Assembly (NCBI RefSeq): GCF_910593845.1
Contig: NZ_CAJVAS010000011.1
Span: 1-43,246, forward strand
Length of the DNA: 43,246 nt
Reading direction: 5' to 3'
Origin: Paenibacillus solanacearum
GTDB lineage: Bacteria; Bacillota; Bacilli; Paenibacillales; NBRC-103111
How positions within the stretch are numbered: the first letter of the stretch is position 1; every line of letters starts with the position of its first letter. The notes under the pieces were generated by a model. That model made no database searches. It had not been told where the DNA came from and worked only from the letters and a program-made list of their open reading frames with translations. The position numbers were made by a program, and so were the translations under genes. This document shows, in pieces, positions 24,215 to 31,860 of the stretch.

Positions 24215-25423
24215 TTATTTGGCCAAGGCTTGTTCCATGCGTTCCAATGCGCGGCCCAAACGGTCAAACGCAAGAACCATGTCATCCGCACTCGTATGCG
24301 TAAAGTTAAGGCGCATCGTATTTTTTTGCGGCTCGTCCGCATAGAAGCTGATGCCGGGAACGAAAGCGACCTCTTCTTCGACGGCAAGCTTGAGCAGCTC
24401 CTGCGTATCGATATGCTGCGGCATTTCAACCCAGACGAACATGCCGCCTTTCGGCTCGATCCACTTGACGCCTTCCCAGTTTTTCGCTTGCAGCAGCGAA
24501 ATCATCTGCCGCATCCGCGCCTCGTATTCGCGGCGAATCAGGTCAATATGCGCGTTTAGATCGAAATGCGCCATCAGCTGGTACAGCGCCTGCTGGTCCA
24601 TCGAGCTGGAATGCAGATCGGCCGCCTGCTTCGCGCGTGTCATATGCATAATAACTTCCTTGTCGCCGACGATCCATCCGGTGCGAAGCGCCGGCGCTAC
24701 GATCTTGGAGAACGTGCTCGTATACAATACGGCGCTGCCGTCCGCGCCTTCGTCAAGCGAGAACAGCGATGGGAACGTCTCCCCGTTCTCTCCGCCGAAG
24801 CGAAGTTCGCCATACGGGTCGTCTTCGAGAATCAGCACATTGTTGCGCTTGCAGATAGACAGCGTGCCTTGGCGGCGTTCCAGACTCCATGCTTTGCCTG
24901 AGGGGTTGGAGAACGTAGGAATGACATATACGAGCTTGGGCGCGTACTGTCTGATCTTACGTTCCAGATCTTCCAGATTCATGCCGTCGGCGTCACACTC
25001 GACCGACACGATGCGCGCCTTGCGCGATTGGAACACTTGAATGGCGGCCAAGTAGGTAGGCCGTTCCACGAGAATGACATCGCCCGGATCGATATAGACG
25101 CGGGTGAGCAGATCGATGGCCTGCTGCGAGCCGGTCGTCAGCAGCATCTGGTCCACACCGGCCTGAATGCCTTTGCGCGCCAAATGCTGCGAGATGCGCT
25201 CACGCAAAGGCGTATAGCCTTCGGTCAAGCCGTACTGCAGCACTTGCGGACCTTGCTCGAACACGCGTGCGAACGCTTCTTTTACCGCTTCCGTCGGAAA
25301 ATATTGCTCGTTGGGCAAGCCGCCGGCGAGCGAGATGATCGAGCGTCCTTGCGTCAGCTTGAGGATTTCGCGCACGGCGGACGATTTGAAGCTCTCGATA
25401 GTATCGGAAAAACGGTAATTCAT
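24215..25423 (-). CDS. PLP-dependent aminotransferase (class I, LysN/AraT-like)
   Basis: 402 residues, a fold type I aminotransferase of the group that includes 2-aminoadipate transaminases and the C-terminal part of MocR regulators. Visible: ISLAGGLPNEQYFP at the start, LQYGLTEGYTPLRE, TTGSQQAIDLL, the PLP Asp in ILEDDPYGELRF, the PLP Lys in YTSTFSKIVAPALRTGW and the substrate-binding Arg near MRLNF. There is no winged-helix DNA-binding domain. The start is ATG 25423 after AAAAGGAG; an in-frame ATG at 25450 precedes that site. It could serve as a branched-chain or aromatic aminotransferase next to the ilv genes, but the substrate is not shown by sequence. Confidence 0.85.
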   Translation of the reverse strand: MNYRFSDTIESFKSSAVREILKLTQGRSIISLAGGLPNEQYFPTEAVKEAFARVFEQGPQVLQYGLTEGYTPLRERISQHLARKGIQAGVDQMLLTTGSQQAIDLLTRVYIDPGDVILVERPTYLAAIQVFQSRKARIVSVECDADGMNLEDLERKIRQYAPKLVYVIPTFSNPSGKAWSLERRQGTLSICKRNNVLILEDDPYGELRFGGENGETFPSLFSLDEGADGSAVLYTSTFSKIVAPALRTGWIVGDKEVIMHMTRAKQAADLHSSSMDQQALYQLMAHFDLNAHIDLIRREYEARMRQMISLLQAKNWEGVKWIEPKGGMFVWVEMPQHIDTQELLKLAVEEEVAFVPGISFYADEPQKNTMRLNFTHTSADDMVLAFDRLGRALERMEQALAK

Positions 25424-25637
25424 AGCGGCAGAACTCCTTTTGAGTCTCATTGGACATATTTCGTGTTAAAACTATTTTAATCTTTTCATTGGGGCAACAC
25501 AAATCATAGGCTAACGGAAGAAGCCGCGCACCCGATCTCAAGGCTTGCCGATCAAGCGAATGATGACGGAAATCGTGTTGACGCTCGCCCCTAAACCTTT
25601 AAAATACAGCCGATAAGGCGACGCGAAGGCAATGGAG
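25424..25637. other. Gap between sialidase-like and aminotransferase genes
   Basis: 214 bases. I see no gene, terminator or clear promoter; an AT-rich part near 25440-25500 probably contains the aminotransferase promoter (read leftward). Confidence 0.3.
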
Positions 25638-26654
25638 TTACGCGATGACGGTAATTTTGCGAAATGCAATGCGCTCGCGCTTCCAGGTATATGTAACGTA
25701 CAAGTCGCTGCCATCCGAAACCATGGCGGGGTAGGCGTAGCCGCCGGGCTCATGTTCCAGCACGAACTCGTTGTCCCACGTCAAGCCGTTGTCCGAAGAC
25801 AGGCGGATCACGAGCGGCGTTCTTTGCCCCGCAGTCGAGCTTACCGGGTTATAGACTAGCGCCAACAGTCCGCTATCCATCTTGACGAGGTCAATCCCGC
25901 TGTTATTGTTGGGCAGCTCGGTCGGATACGCTTCGCACCAGGTTTCCCCGTAATCGTTCGAATCGCTGCGATAAATCCGTCCAGCCGTGCTGCGCATCAG
26001 CATATGAACGCGACCGCCGTCCGATTCCCATAGTGTAGGCTGAATCACGCCGGTCGCTTTCACTGGCTTGTCATGCTTTTGGGCGACCGCTTCATGATCC
26101 AGAGGGACATGGCTTCGTTTCCAGGTGAATCCGTTGTCATAAGAGATATCGGCAAATACATTCCACAGCTCCGTGAAGCCATTCCATGGTACCGCCGCTT
26201 CCAAAGAGGCCGGGGCCAACATCGCTCCGCTGCTTAACACGATCGGTTTGTTTTTGACCGGTCCTCGGCCTCCGACATCGCCCGCCACCAACTCCGCAGA
26301 AGGTGTCCATGTACGCCCGTTATCTACTGATCTGATGATTCTCGTATGCCAGTCCGTTATCTCATGGCCTACCTTGTAGAAGAGCAGCAGGGTGCCTGCC
26401 CGACCCCGGAAGAGGACCGGGTTCCAATGGGCGATGCCTTCTTCATCGGCCAGCTTGACCGGGGGCGCCCATACGCCGCCAGAGGATCTTCGCGATGACC
26501 AAATCGCGCAATCGCTGTCTTTTTCCTTCGTCCCGGCAAAATAGGCAGCGAGAACTTCGCCGTTCGGCAGAACGACGAGCGTAGAGGCGTGGCAGCTTGG
26601 AAACGGGCGGTCGTCTTCAAACAGATACTCTTTCGGGCAGTCGTTGTATCTCAT
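25638..26654 (-). CDS. Sialidase-like BNR-repeat protein
   Basis: 338 residues built as a beta-propeller. Four Asp-box motifs are visible: SVDNGRTW, SYDNGFTW, SNDYGETW and SSDNGLTW. The N-terminus (CHASTLVVLPNGEVLAAYFAG) fits the BNR_2/sialidase-like superfamily. There is no signal peptide, so the protein should act inside the cell, perhaps on imported oligosaccharides. The start is ATG 26654, nine bases after AGAGGAG; ATG 26660 is only three bases away from it, and the upstream extension has no ribosome site. Substrate unknown; true sialidase activity is not implied. It is co-directional with the aminotransferase but 214 bases away, and no sugar-catabolic genes adjoin. Confidence 0.75.
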   Translation of the reverse strand: MRYNDCPKEYLFEDDRPFPSCHASTLVVLPNGEVLAAYFAGTKEKDSDCAIWSSRRSSGGVWAPPVKLADEEGIAHWNPVLFRGRAGTLLLFYKVGHEITDWHTRIIRSVDNGRTWTPSAELVAGDVGGRGPVKNKPIVLSSGAMLAPASLEAAVPWNGFTELWNVFADISYDNGFTWKRSHVPLDHEAVAQKHDKPVKATGVIQPTLWESDGGRVHMLMRSTAGRIYRSDSNDYGETWCEAYPTELPNNNSGIDLVKMDSGLLALVYNPVSSTAGQRTPLVIRLSSDNGLTWDNEFVLEHEPGGYAYPAMVSDGSDLYVTYTWKRERIAFRKITVIA

Positions 26655-26916
26655 TGCCATGGACTCCTCTTTTCCGTATATAAAATGGTAGAAATGGGGG
26701 CTTGCCGTTTGCAAAGCGCATGACAGCATGAGCGTATAAGCAGACAGTCCATTCCGTTGATGGTAGCTCTCTGAGCCGCACGGATCCGCGCTGACAATAC
26801 AGCAAGGGGCTTGCACAGGCATACTCTTTTTAAAATATATGCGTCATTCATGATCGCATTAATACTATTCATACGGAATGTTCGCACTCGGCACACATAA
26901 CGGTTTTAACTCGGAA

Positions 26917-27300
26917 TTAGCGACGATCATCGTCGTTCTCCTTCGATCCGTCCGATCGCAGGAAAGTTGAAATCTTGGACCGGATGTTCTCCATGAATGT
27001 AATCGTTAGGCGTTCTTTGACGGCTTCAATACGAGCTGTACCGTAAGAATTCAACCGGAAATTATTGTAATATAGCCAGATGAAGTCAGTATGCAGCATC
27101 TACCAATCTTCGTTGTAGGAGTACGAGTGAGACCGTTCATGCTGGACTTGGGACGAGTTATAGGAAATAACTATCGCGATGATAGATTTTATATCTTTGT
27201 CATTACAAACCAAATATGCTACAAATGAGATAATGAAAATCAGAGGAGTGAACTGCGTGGCTGACGTGAAAAAAATTGCCGTCATCGCCGGGGACGGCAT
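26917..27300 (-). pseudogene. AT-rich broken small reading frame
   Basis: On the minus strand two frames abut in the same phase: 27300-27100 and 27099-26917, divided only by one TAG. Together they would encode about 126 residues, hydrophobic first ([12 protein letters not shown]) and then polar with a charged end. The base composition is clearly more AT-rich than that of the neighbouring genes. There is no good ribosome site before either half, and the first frame overlaps the leuB start. It could be a decayed gene of foreign origin or chance. I do not recognise it. Confidence 0.25.
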
Positions 27301-28336
27301 TGGTCCCGAGGTTGTGGCGGAAGCGATTAAAGCAATGAAGAAGACCGAGGAAGTATTCGGTTACGGTTTCGAATTCGAGCACGGCTTGTTCGGCGGCATC
27401 GCCATCGATGAGAAAGGAACGCCGCTTCCGGAAGATACGCTGGCAATGTGCAAACGCTCCGACGCGGTACTGCTCGGGGCCGTCGGCGGTCCGAAGTGGG
27501 ATAACAATTCGAAGGAGCTGCGTCCGGAAACGGGCTTGCTCGGCATCCGCAAAGCGCTCGGCTTGTTCTCCAACATTCGTCCGGCCAATGTATTCGACTG
27601 TTTGAAGGAAGCGTCCACGCTGAAGCCGGAAGTGCTGGAAGGCACTGACCTGATCGTTGTGCGCGAGCTGACAGGCGGCATCTACTTCGGCGAGAAATTC
27701 CGCCGCGAAGGCGAGAACGGTCAAGAAGCGGTAGACACTTGTGTATATAACGTAAACGAAATCGAGCGCATCGTGCGTCAAGCGTTCGAAATCGCCAGAA
27801 CCCGCAGCAAGCGCCTGGCATCCGTCGACAAAGCGAACGTGCTGGAAACGTCCCGCTTGTGGAGAGAGACAGTAATCCGCATCGCAACGGATTATCCGGA
27901 TGTCGAACTCGAGCACGTGCTCGTAGACAACTGCGCAATGCAGCTGCTCCGCCGTCCGGCCAGCTTCGACGTCATCGTGACGGAGAATATGTTCGGCGAC
28001 ATCTTGAGCGATGAAGCGGCGATGCTGACCGGCTCCATCGGAATGCTGTCTTCCGCATCGCTGGGCGAAGGCGCGTTCGGCTTGTACGAGCCGGTACACG
28101 GTTCGGCGCCGGATATTGCGGGACAAGGCATTGCCAACCCGATCGCGACGATCTTGTCCGTAGCGCTCATGTTCCGCCTGACGTTCGGCTACCATGATGC
28201 AGCGGAAGCGATCGAGCGCGCCGTGAAGGAAGTATTGGATGCAGGACACCGTACGGGCGATATCGCCGTAGACAAGAGCAAAGCGATCGGCACGACCGCA
28301 ATGGGCGACCTGATCGTGAACGCGATTCGTAAATAG
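27257..28336 (+). CDS. leuB: 3-isopropylmalate dehydrogenase
   Basis: 359 residues. It oxidises and decarboxylates 3-isopropylmalate with NAD+ in leucine synthesis. Visible: [45 protein letters not shown], the catalytic Lys in [21 protein letters not shown] and [13 protein letters not shown]. The start is GTG 27257 with GAGGAGTG seven bases upstream; an in-frame ATG at 27179 gives a non-homologous extension. leuA, leuC and leuD are not in the window. It is separated from ilvC by two opposing genes, so it needs its own promoter in the AT-rich region before it. Confidence 0.95.
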   Translation: MADVKKIAVIAGDGIGPEVVAEAIKAMKKTEEVFGYGFEFEHGLFGGIAIDEKGTPLPEDTLAMCKRSDAVLLGAVGGPKWDNNSKELRPETGLLGIRKALGLFSNIRPANVFDCLKEASTLKPEVLEGTDLIVVRELTGGIYFGEKFRREGENGQEAVDTCVYNVNEIERIVRQAFEIARTRSKRLASVDKANVLETSRLWRETVIRIATDYPDVELEHVLVDNCAMQLLRRPASFDVIVTENMFGDILSDEAAMLTGSIGMLSSASLGEGAFGLYEPVHGSAPDIAGQGIANPIATILSVALMFRLTFGYHDAAEAIERAVKEVLDAGHRTGDIAVDKSKAIGTTAMGDLIVNAIRK

Positions 28337-28359
28337 GCTTGAAGGCAGACCGTAAGGGG

Positions 28360-28403
28360 AAAACTCTTAAGATGGCTCTAGTGGCTCATCTTAAGAGTTT
28401 TTT
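28360..28403. terminator. Terminator of leuB
   Basis: AAAACTCTTAAGATG (28360-28374) pairs perfectly with CATCTTAAGAGTTTT (28387-28401), then TT. Confidence 0.9.
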
Positions 28404-28423
28404 CGCTAGAGAAAGATGCAATG

Positions 28424-28452
28424 TTGACTTGACACGGGACGTTTGATACGAT
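28424..28452 (+). promoter_or_regulatory. Sigma-A promoter upstream of the gcvH leader
   Basis: TTGACT, 17 bases, TACGAT, placed directly after the leuB terminator. Confidence 0.65.
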
Positions 28453-28454
28453 CG

Positions 28455-28740
28455 ATCTCGTAATCGACCCGCAGGATGATGAGGGGAATCTTTCCGGCCG
28501 ACAGCAGCTGTTCGGATGAAGAAGGCTGAAGGGATTATCCGGCCGTAAGCGCCCGATTGACGGGATGAACGACTGAAGAAGGCCAGGGGCGTATCCATAG
28601 GGAAATGTTCGGAATGGCCCGGGAGACAGTAAGAATGGGCATCATCCGCCGCAAGGCGTCTTCGCCATTCGATTAAAGCATAATAAATAACCTGTCGATC
28701 CCTCGGGCTTGCGCTGCGCAGGCATGAGGGTTTTATCACG
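28455..28740 (+). ncRNA. Long structured leader or separate small RNA upstream of gcvH
   Basis: About 280 bases between a promoter and a terminator-like hairpin, with no gene. Local helices include CCGaCAG/CTGtTCGG (near 28501-28518), CCCG/CGGG (near 28550), GGCCA/TGGCC (near 28583-28620) and GCCC/GGGC. GAAGAAGGC occurs twice. It does not show the glycine riboswitch core. It may be an attenuated leader of gcvH or an independent RNA ending at 28734. Confidence 0.45.
28700..28734 (+). terminator. Terminator-like hairpin just before gcvH
   Basis: CCCTC(28700-28704)/GAGGG with inner GCTTGCGC/GCGCAGGC, then TTTT. It stands 32 bases before the gcvH ATG, so it must be conditional or belong to an upstream RNA. 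Confidence 0.7.
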
Positions 28741-28765
28741 TTGGGGAAAGGGGCCAACCGTCATT

Positions 28766-29149
28766 ATGGAAGTGATTCAAGGCTTGAAGTACAGTGAAAA
28801 TCATCATTGGGTACGCGTGGAGGGCAAGCGCGCCGTTATCGGTATGACCGATTTTGCCCAGGAAGAATTCGGCATGGTCATGTTCGCCGAATTGCCCGAG
28901 ATTGGCGATTCGCTGCTGGCTGGCGAACCGTTCGGCAGCATGGAATCGGTCAAGACGGTGACGGAACTGTATGCGCCGGTATCCGGAACCGTTGTCGATA
29001 TCAATGCCAAGCTGCAGAAGGAACCGAACTTGATCAACATGTCGCCGTACGGGCAAGGATGGCTATTGGTCATCGAAATGAGCGATCCGGCCGAGCTGGA
29101 ATCGCTGTGGGATGCGGATCGATACAAGGAAACATACATACACGAATAG
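28766..29149 (+). CDS. gcvH: Glycine cleavage system H protein
   Basis: 127 residues, the normal size. It carries the lipoyl group of the glycine cleavage complex and, in Bacillus-type bacteria, also relays lipoyl groups to other enzymes. The lipoyl Lys is in SMESVKTVTELYAPVSG. ATG 28766 follows GAAAGGGG by about 12 bases, a slightly long gap. gcvT and gcvP are not adjacent, as in Bacillus where gcvH is separate, which fits a general lipoate-relay role. Confidence 0.95.
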   Translation: MEVIQGLKYSENHHWVRVEGKRAVIGMTDFAQEEFGMVMFAELPEIGDSLLAGEPFGSMESVKTVTELYAPVSGTVVDINAKLQKEPNLINMSPYGQGWLLVIEMSDPAELESLWDADRYKETYIHE

Positions 29150-29178
29150 CGGCAGCGCGTAATGATTCACAAGATTGG

Positions 29179-29208
29179 TAGACAGCGTCCGGGCCTCGGT
29201 TCTATAAT
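29179..29208 (+). promoter_or_regulatory. Candidate promoter of the ECF sigma gene
   Basis: TAGACA, 18 bases, TATAAT, about 60 bases before the start of the sigma factor gene. The perfect -10 suggests basal sigma-A transcription; an additional ECF-type site could not be identified. Confidence 0.5.
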
Positions 29209-29266
29209 AGGATACAGAATGGAATCAAGTCCCAAATAAGGAAATCGTATCCCGGAGGACTGTATC

Positions 29267-29848
29267 TTGTCGGAGTCATTATTTTTTTTGTTCCGCAGCA
29301 ATTTCTATGCGCTTGATGAACAGACGCAGCGGAACCTGTTTCTCTCGTTCCGGGAGCTCGTATATCGCGACGTATTGTTTTTGCTGAACGATCCCGGTCT
29401 TGCGGAGGACTCGATCCAGAATGCGTTCATGAAAATTATCGAGCATGGGCCGAAGACGCGTGCGGATTCGAATATGTCCGCCTGGTTAAGAAGAGTGGCG
29501 CGCAATGCGGCGCTCGATTTGCTTCGCAAAAATAAAAAGTACCGTCAGATGTTTGACCTGGAGCGCGTTAATACAAATGAAGAGCTTTCGTGTGCGTCCG
29601 CCGTCGATACGGCGATCGACGAGAGGGTAGAGCGGGCCATTCGCGACGAAGCGCTGCATCAAGCGATCGGAGAGCTGAGTCCCGACCATCGTACGGTCAT
29701 ACTGCTTCATTACATTATGGAGAAGCCATACCAGGAGATCGTACGGGAGCTCGGCATTACCGAGCAGGTGCTGACGCAGCGGCTGGCCAGGGCAAGGAAG
29801 CGGCTGGCGCAACTTTTCAGACTTAAATGGAGTGACGGCCATGAGTGA
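29267..29848 (+). CDS. ECF-type RNA polymerase sigma factor
   Basis: 193 residues. Region 2 (about 20-90: LVYRDVLFLLNDPGLAEDSIQNAFMKI, then MSAWLRRVARNAALDLLRK) and region 4 (about 130-180: AIGELSPDHRTVILLHYIMEKPYQEIVRELGITEQVLTQRL) are both clear, without region 3. It directs RNA polymerase to a small regulon, probably an envelope or stress response. The TTG start at 29267 is supported by GGAGGA seven to eight bases upstream. Its stop overlaps the start of the next gene (ATGAGTGA), the usual layout of a sigma factor with its regulator. Confidence 0.9.
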   Translation: MSESLFFLFRSNFYALDEQTQRNLFLSFRELVYRDVLFLLNDPGLAEDSIQNAFMKIIEHGPKTRADSNMSAWLRRVARNAALDLLRKNKKYRQMFDLERVNTNEELSCASAVDTAIDERVERAIRDEALHQAIGELSPDHRTVILLHYIMEKPYQEIVRELGITEQVLTQRLARARKRLAQLFRLKWSDGHE

Positions 29849-30674
29849 CGGACGGGAAATGAATAGGATGGCGCCGGAGCAAGATGCTGCGATGAAGGAA
29901 ACGGTGAGGTCCCTATATGAAAGCTTGCAGGTGCCGGAAGGGGAACCGGCCTGGCGCAAGCTGCAGGCACGGCTGCAGGCGGCGCAGCGTCGGCGCAGAA
30001 GATGGAAGTCGGTCAAGATCGGCTCGGCCATCGCGGCGTGCTCCATGCTGATCGGTTTGTCGTTCGGCGGCTTAAGTCCGACCTCTGCGTTCATGAACTG
30101 GTTCGCGATGGTGCGGCAAAACGACGACGGTATGGTCAACGTCTTCTTCGGCTCGACGAAGAAGATCGATACGACCGGGGCGAAGACGCCGCCCCCGCCG
30201 GAATATGCCAAGGCCGGCAGCGGCTCCGTGCCGACGCCGATCGGCGGACCGTCTGCAAACGGAGGCGTCGTCCATCCGGAGAAAGTAACGGTGGAGGAAG
30301 CGAAGAAGAAGCTGGATTACGCGCTGCAGGTTCCTGCGGCGCTGCCGGAAGGCTACGGGCTGGACCGCGTGGAGATTTATAAAGACGCCGACGGCGTGTA
30401 CCGCTTGTCCGATTTGACGTATCTTCACGCATCAGGGCATATGCTCGATATTTCGCAAAAAAAGCTGAGCACGGACAGCTCCGGCGCCAATACGACCGTG
30501 AATCAAGCGGCCGGTACGATTAAAGAGGTGGACGTCAACGGCTATAACGCCATCCTCGTGCTGTATACGGTCGGGGGCTCCCGGCTGGAATGGCTCGTTC
30601 AGGACGTGAAGATCGAAATTTACGGCAAGCTCGGCGAGGAAGATATGATGAAGCTGGCCCGGTCGATGAAATAA
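29841..30674 (+). CDS. Membrane protein with DUF4367-like domain, probable anti-sigma partner
   Basis: 277 residues. A cytoplasmic N-terminal helical part (1-60) is followed by one membrane helix (IGSAIAACSMLIGLSFGG, about 62-80) and an external part with a Pro/Gly linker and a C-terminal DUF4367-like domain (about 155-277, starting VTVEEAKKKLDYALQVPAALPEGY and ending in KIEIYGKLGEEDMMKLARSM). No zinc-binding HxxxCxxC motif is present, so it is not a classic ZAS anti-sigma factor. The eight-base overlap with the sigma gene and the one-helix layout suggest that it holds or senses for that factor; this is inference. Confidence 0.72.
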   Translation: MSDGREMNRMAPEQDAAMKETVRSLYESLQVPEGEPAWRKLQARLQAAQRRRRRWKSVKIGSAIAACSMLIGLSFGGLSPTSAFMNWFAMVRQNDDGMVNVFFGSTKKIDTTGAKTPPPPEYAKAGSGSVPTPIGGPSANGGVVHPEKVTVEEAKKKLDYALQVPAALPEGYGLDRVEIYKDADGVYRLSDLTYLHASGHMLDISQKKLSTDSSGANTTVNQAAGTIKEVDVNGYNAILVLYTVGGSRLEWLVQDVKIEIYGKLGEEDMMKLARSMK

Positions 30675-30705
30675 CGGAAAGCCTGCGGTTATCCCGCAGC
30701 AAAGC

Positions 30706-30759
30706 AAAAGAACCTCCAACATCCGCGGAAAAGATCCGAGCGGATGTGGAGGTTCTTTT
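30706..30759. terminator. Bidirectional intrinsic terminator
   Basis: AAAAGAACCTCC pairs with GGAGGTTCTTTT around an inner ATCCGC/GCGGAT helix. It lies between the ECF unit and the convergent gene at 30778. Confidence 0.88.
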
Positions 30760-30777
30760 GGCGTGCAAGCCGTGCGC

Positions 30778-31251
30778 CTAGTTCACCAGGACGCTGGACG
30801 ATGTCCGGTACCCGGATTCCGTCACGCCGCCTTCTATGGCCCAATGCTTCGTCACCAGGCGGTAGTAGTAGCCGCTTTCCACTTGCCGCGTGTCCGAAGC
30901 ATAGACCCGCTTGCTGTCCGCATTCGTATAATCGCTTCCGGTGTTCACATCGACCCACCCTGACCCGGTATAGCGCTGAAGCGTCATCTGTACGCCCAAC
31001 GTATCGACGTATTGGGTAGCGTGAGATTCGCCGGAGATGGCGACCTTGCCGCTGCCTTGCGCCGATATGTAGCCGTAACCGTTCTCCAAATAATTGAAAT
31101 AAGGGTCGAAAGTAGATTCGACATGTGCTTCTTCCGGAGGGGCTGCGGTTTTTGCTCCGGTGTCCTTGTTCTCGGAAGCCATAGCATGCACCGGTGCAGA
31201 GAGAAGCAGCAGGAGTGAGAAGAAGAAGAGCCATTTCCATTTTTGTTTCAT
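30778..31251 (-). CDS. Secreted small protein, DUF6147-like
   Basis: 157 residues with a strong signal peptide (a WLFFFSLLLLLSAPVHA core, cleavage after HAMA). The mature part has an all-beta look with many Tyr/Gly/Ser residues (GYGYISAQGSGKVAISGE, then VTKHWAIEGGVTESGYR) and no cysteine. It resembles the secreted DUF6147 group known from Paenibacillus and relatives, whose function is unknown. ATG 31251 has AAAGGATGG upstream. It is transcribed toward the ECF unit and divergent from the short gene at 31497. Confidence 0.65.
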   Translation of the reverse strand: MKQKWKWLFFFSLLLLLSAPVHAMASENKDTGAKTAAPPEEAHVESTFDPYFNYLENGYGYISAQGSGKVAISGESHATQYVDTLGVQMTLQRYTGSGWVDVNTGSDYTNADSKRVYASDTRQVESGYYYRLVTKHWAIEGGVTESGYRTSSSVLVN

Positions 31252-31496
31252 ACGCGTCCGCCATCCTTTATTTGGAGTATTGGGCTTTCACTCCTATAAA
31301 CGAGCCGTCCGAAGGAAATCTGACGAGGGACTGGAAAAAAATACATGAAAAAATTCCTGAAAAATGATGTGCCCCATAAATATCTCCCGTCAGGAAATGG
31401 TCTGCCGCATCGTTAATGGAATAGAAGAGGTGAAGCGAGGAAGGCGGGAGCGGTGAAGGAGGCTTGAACCGCGCTGCCGGGAGCGGGGGCAGGGAG

Positions 31497-31760
31497 ATGG
31501 AACTGAAGGACAAGGGAACCGTACTCAAATCCTACGAGACGTTATGTTACCGGATCGCTTACGTGCTGCTGCAGACGGAGGCGACGGCCGTGGACGCTGC
31601 GATGTCAGCGCTTAGGGAGCTGCTGCGCGACGACGAATTTTTCGGCTGCGGCGAGGCTGTGCAGCGGGAGCGGATTCAAGCGGCGACCATCCGGCATTGC
31701 CTCGGGATAAAGCGAAGCTTGGCCGAGGCGGCGGGCAGCCGCGCGCTATTGAAGATGTAG
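31497..31760 (+). CDS. Short protein resembling sigma factor region 2
   Basis: 87 residues. The motif SYETLCYRIAYVLLQTEATAVD..AMSALRELL recalls the region 2 helix of ECF sigma factors, but no region 4 follows: the frame ends at 31760 before a terminator. It may be a sigma-like accessory protein or a remnant. ATG 31497 has a purine-rich stretch before it; a TTG at 31464 sits one base after AAGGAGG and is less likely. Low certainty on function. Confidence 0.45.
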   Translation: MELKDKGTVLKSYETLCYRIAYVLLQTEATAVDAAMSALRELLRDDEFFGCGEAVQRERIQAATIRHCLGIKRSLAEAAGSRALLKM

Positions 31761-31783
31761 CCGCACAAGCGAGCGGCAAGTAC

Positions 31784-31836
31784 AAACACCCTCTGCGCCG
31801 CCGGCATGTGCTAGCCGGACAGCGTAGAGGGTGTTT
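31784..31836. terminator. Bidirectional intrinsic terminator
   Basis: AAACACCCTCT pairs with AGAGGGTGTTT around inner GCCGGC/GCCGG pairing. It ends the short gene at 31760 and the opposing GH15 gene at 31861. Confidence 0.85.
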
Positions 31837-31860
31837 CATGCTAATGGCGGCCGGGACGGT

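Noticed and set aside
25538..25753. Continuation of the sialidase-like protein by frameshift
   Set aside because: The four Asp-boxes and a complete propeller end before 25638; the downstream frame shows no BNR motif.
28455..28740. Glycine riboswitch before gcvH
   Set aside because: The conserved tandem aptamer cores are not visible, although position and terminator would fit.
28386..28757. A 123-codon minus-strand frame upstream of gcvH
   Set aside because: It has no ribosome site, covers a promoter and two hairpins, and shows no recognisable protein; the leader RNA reading is simpler.
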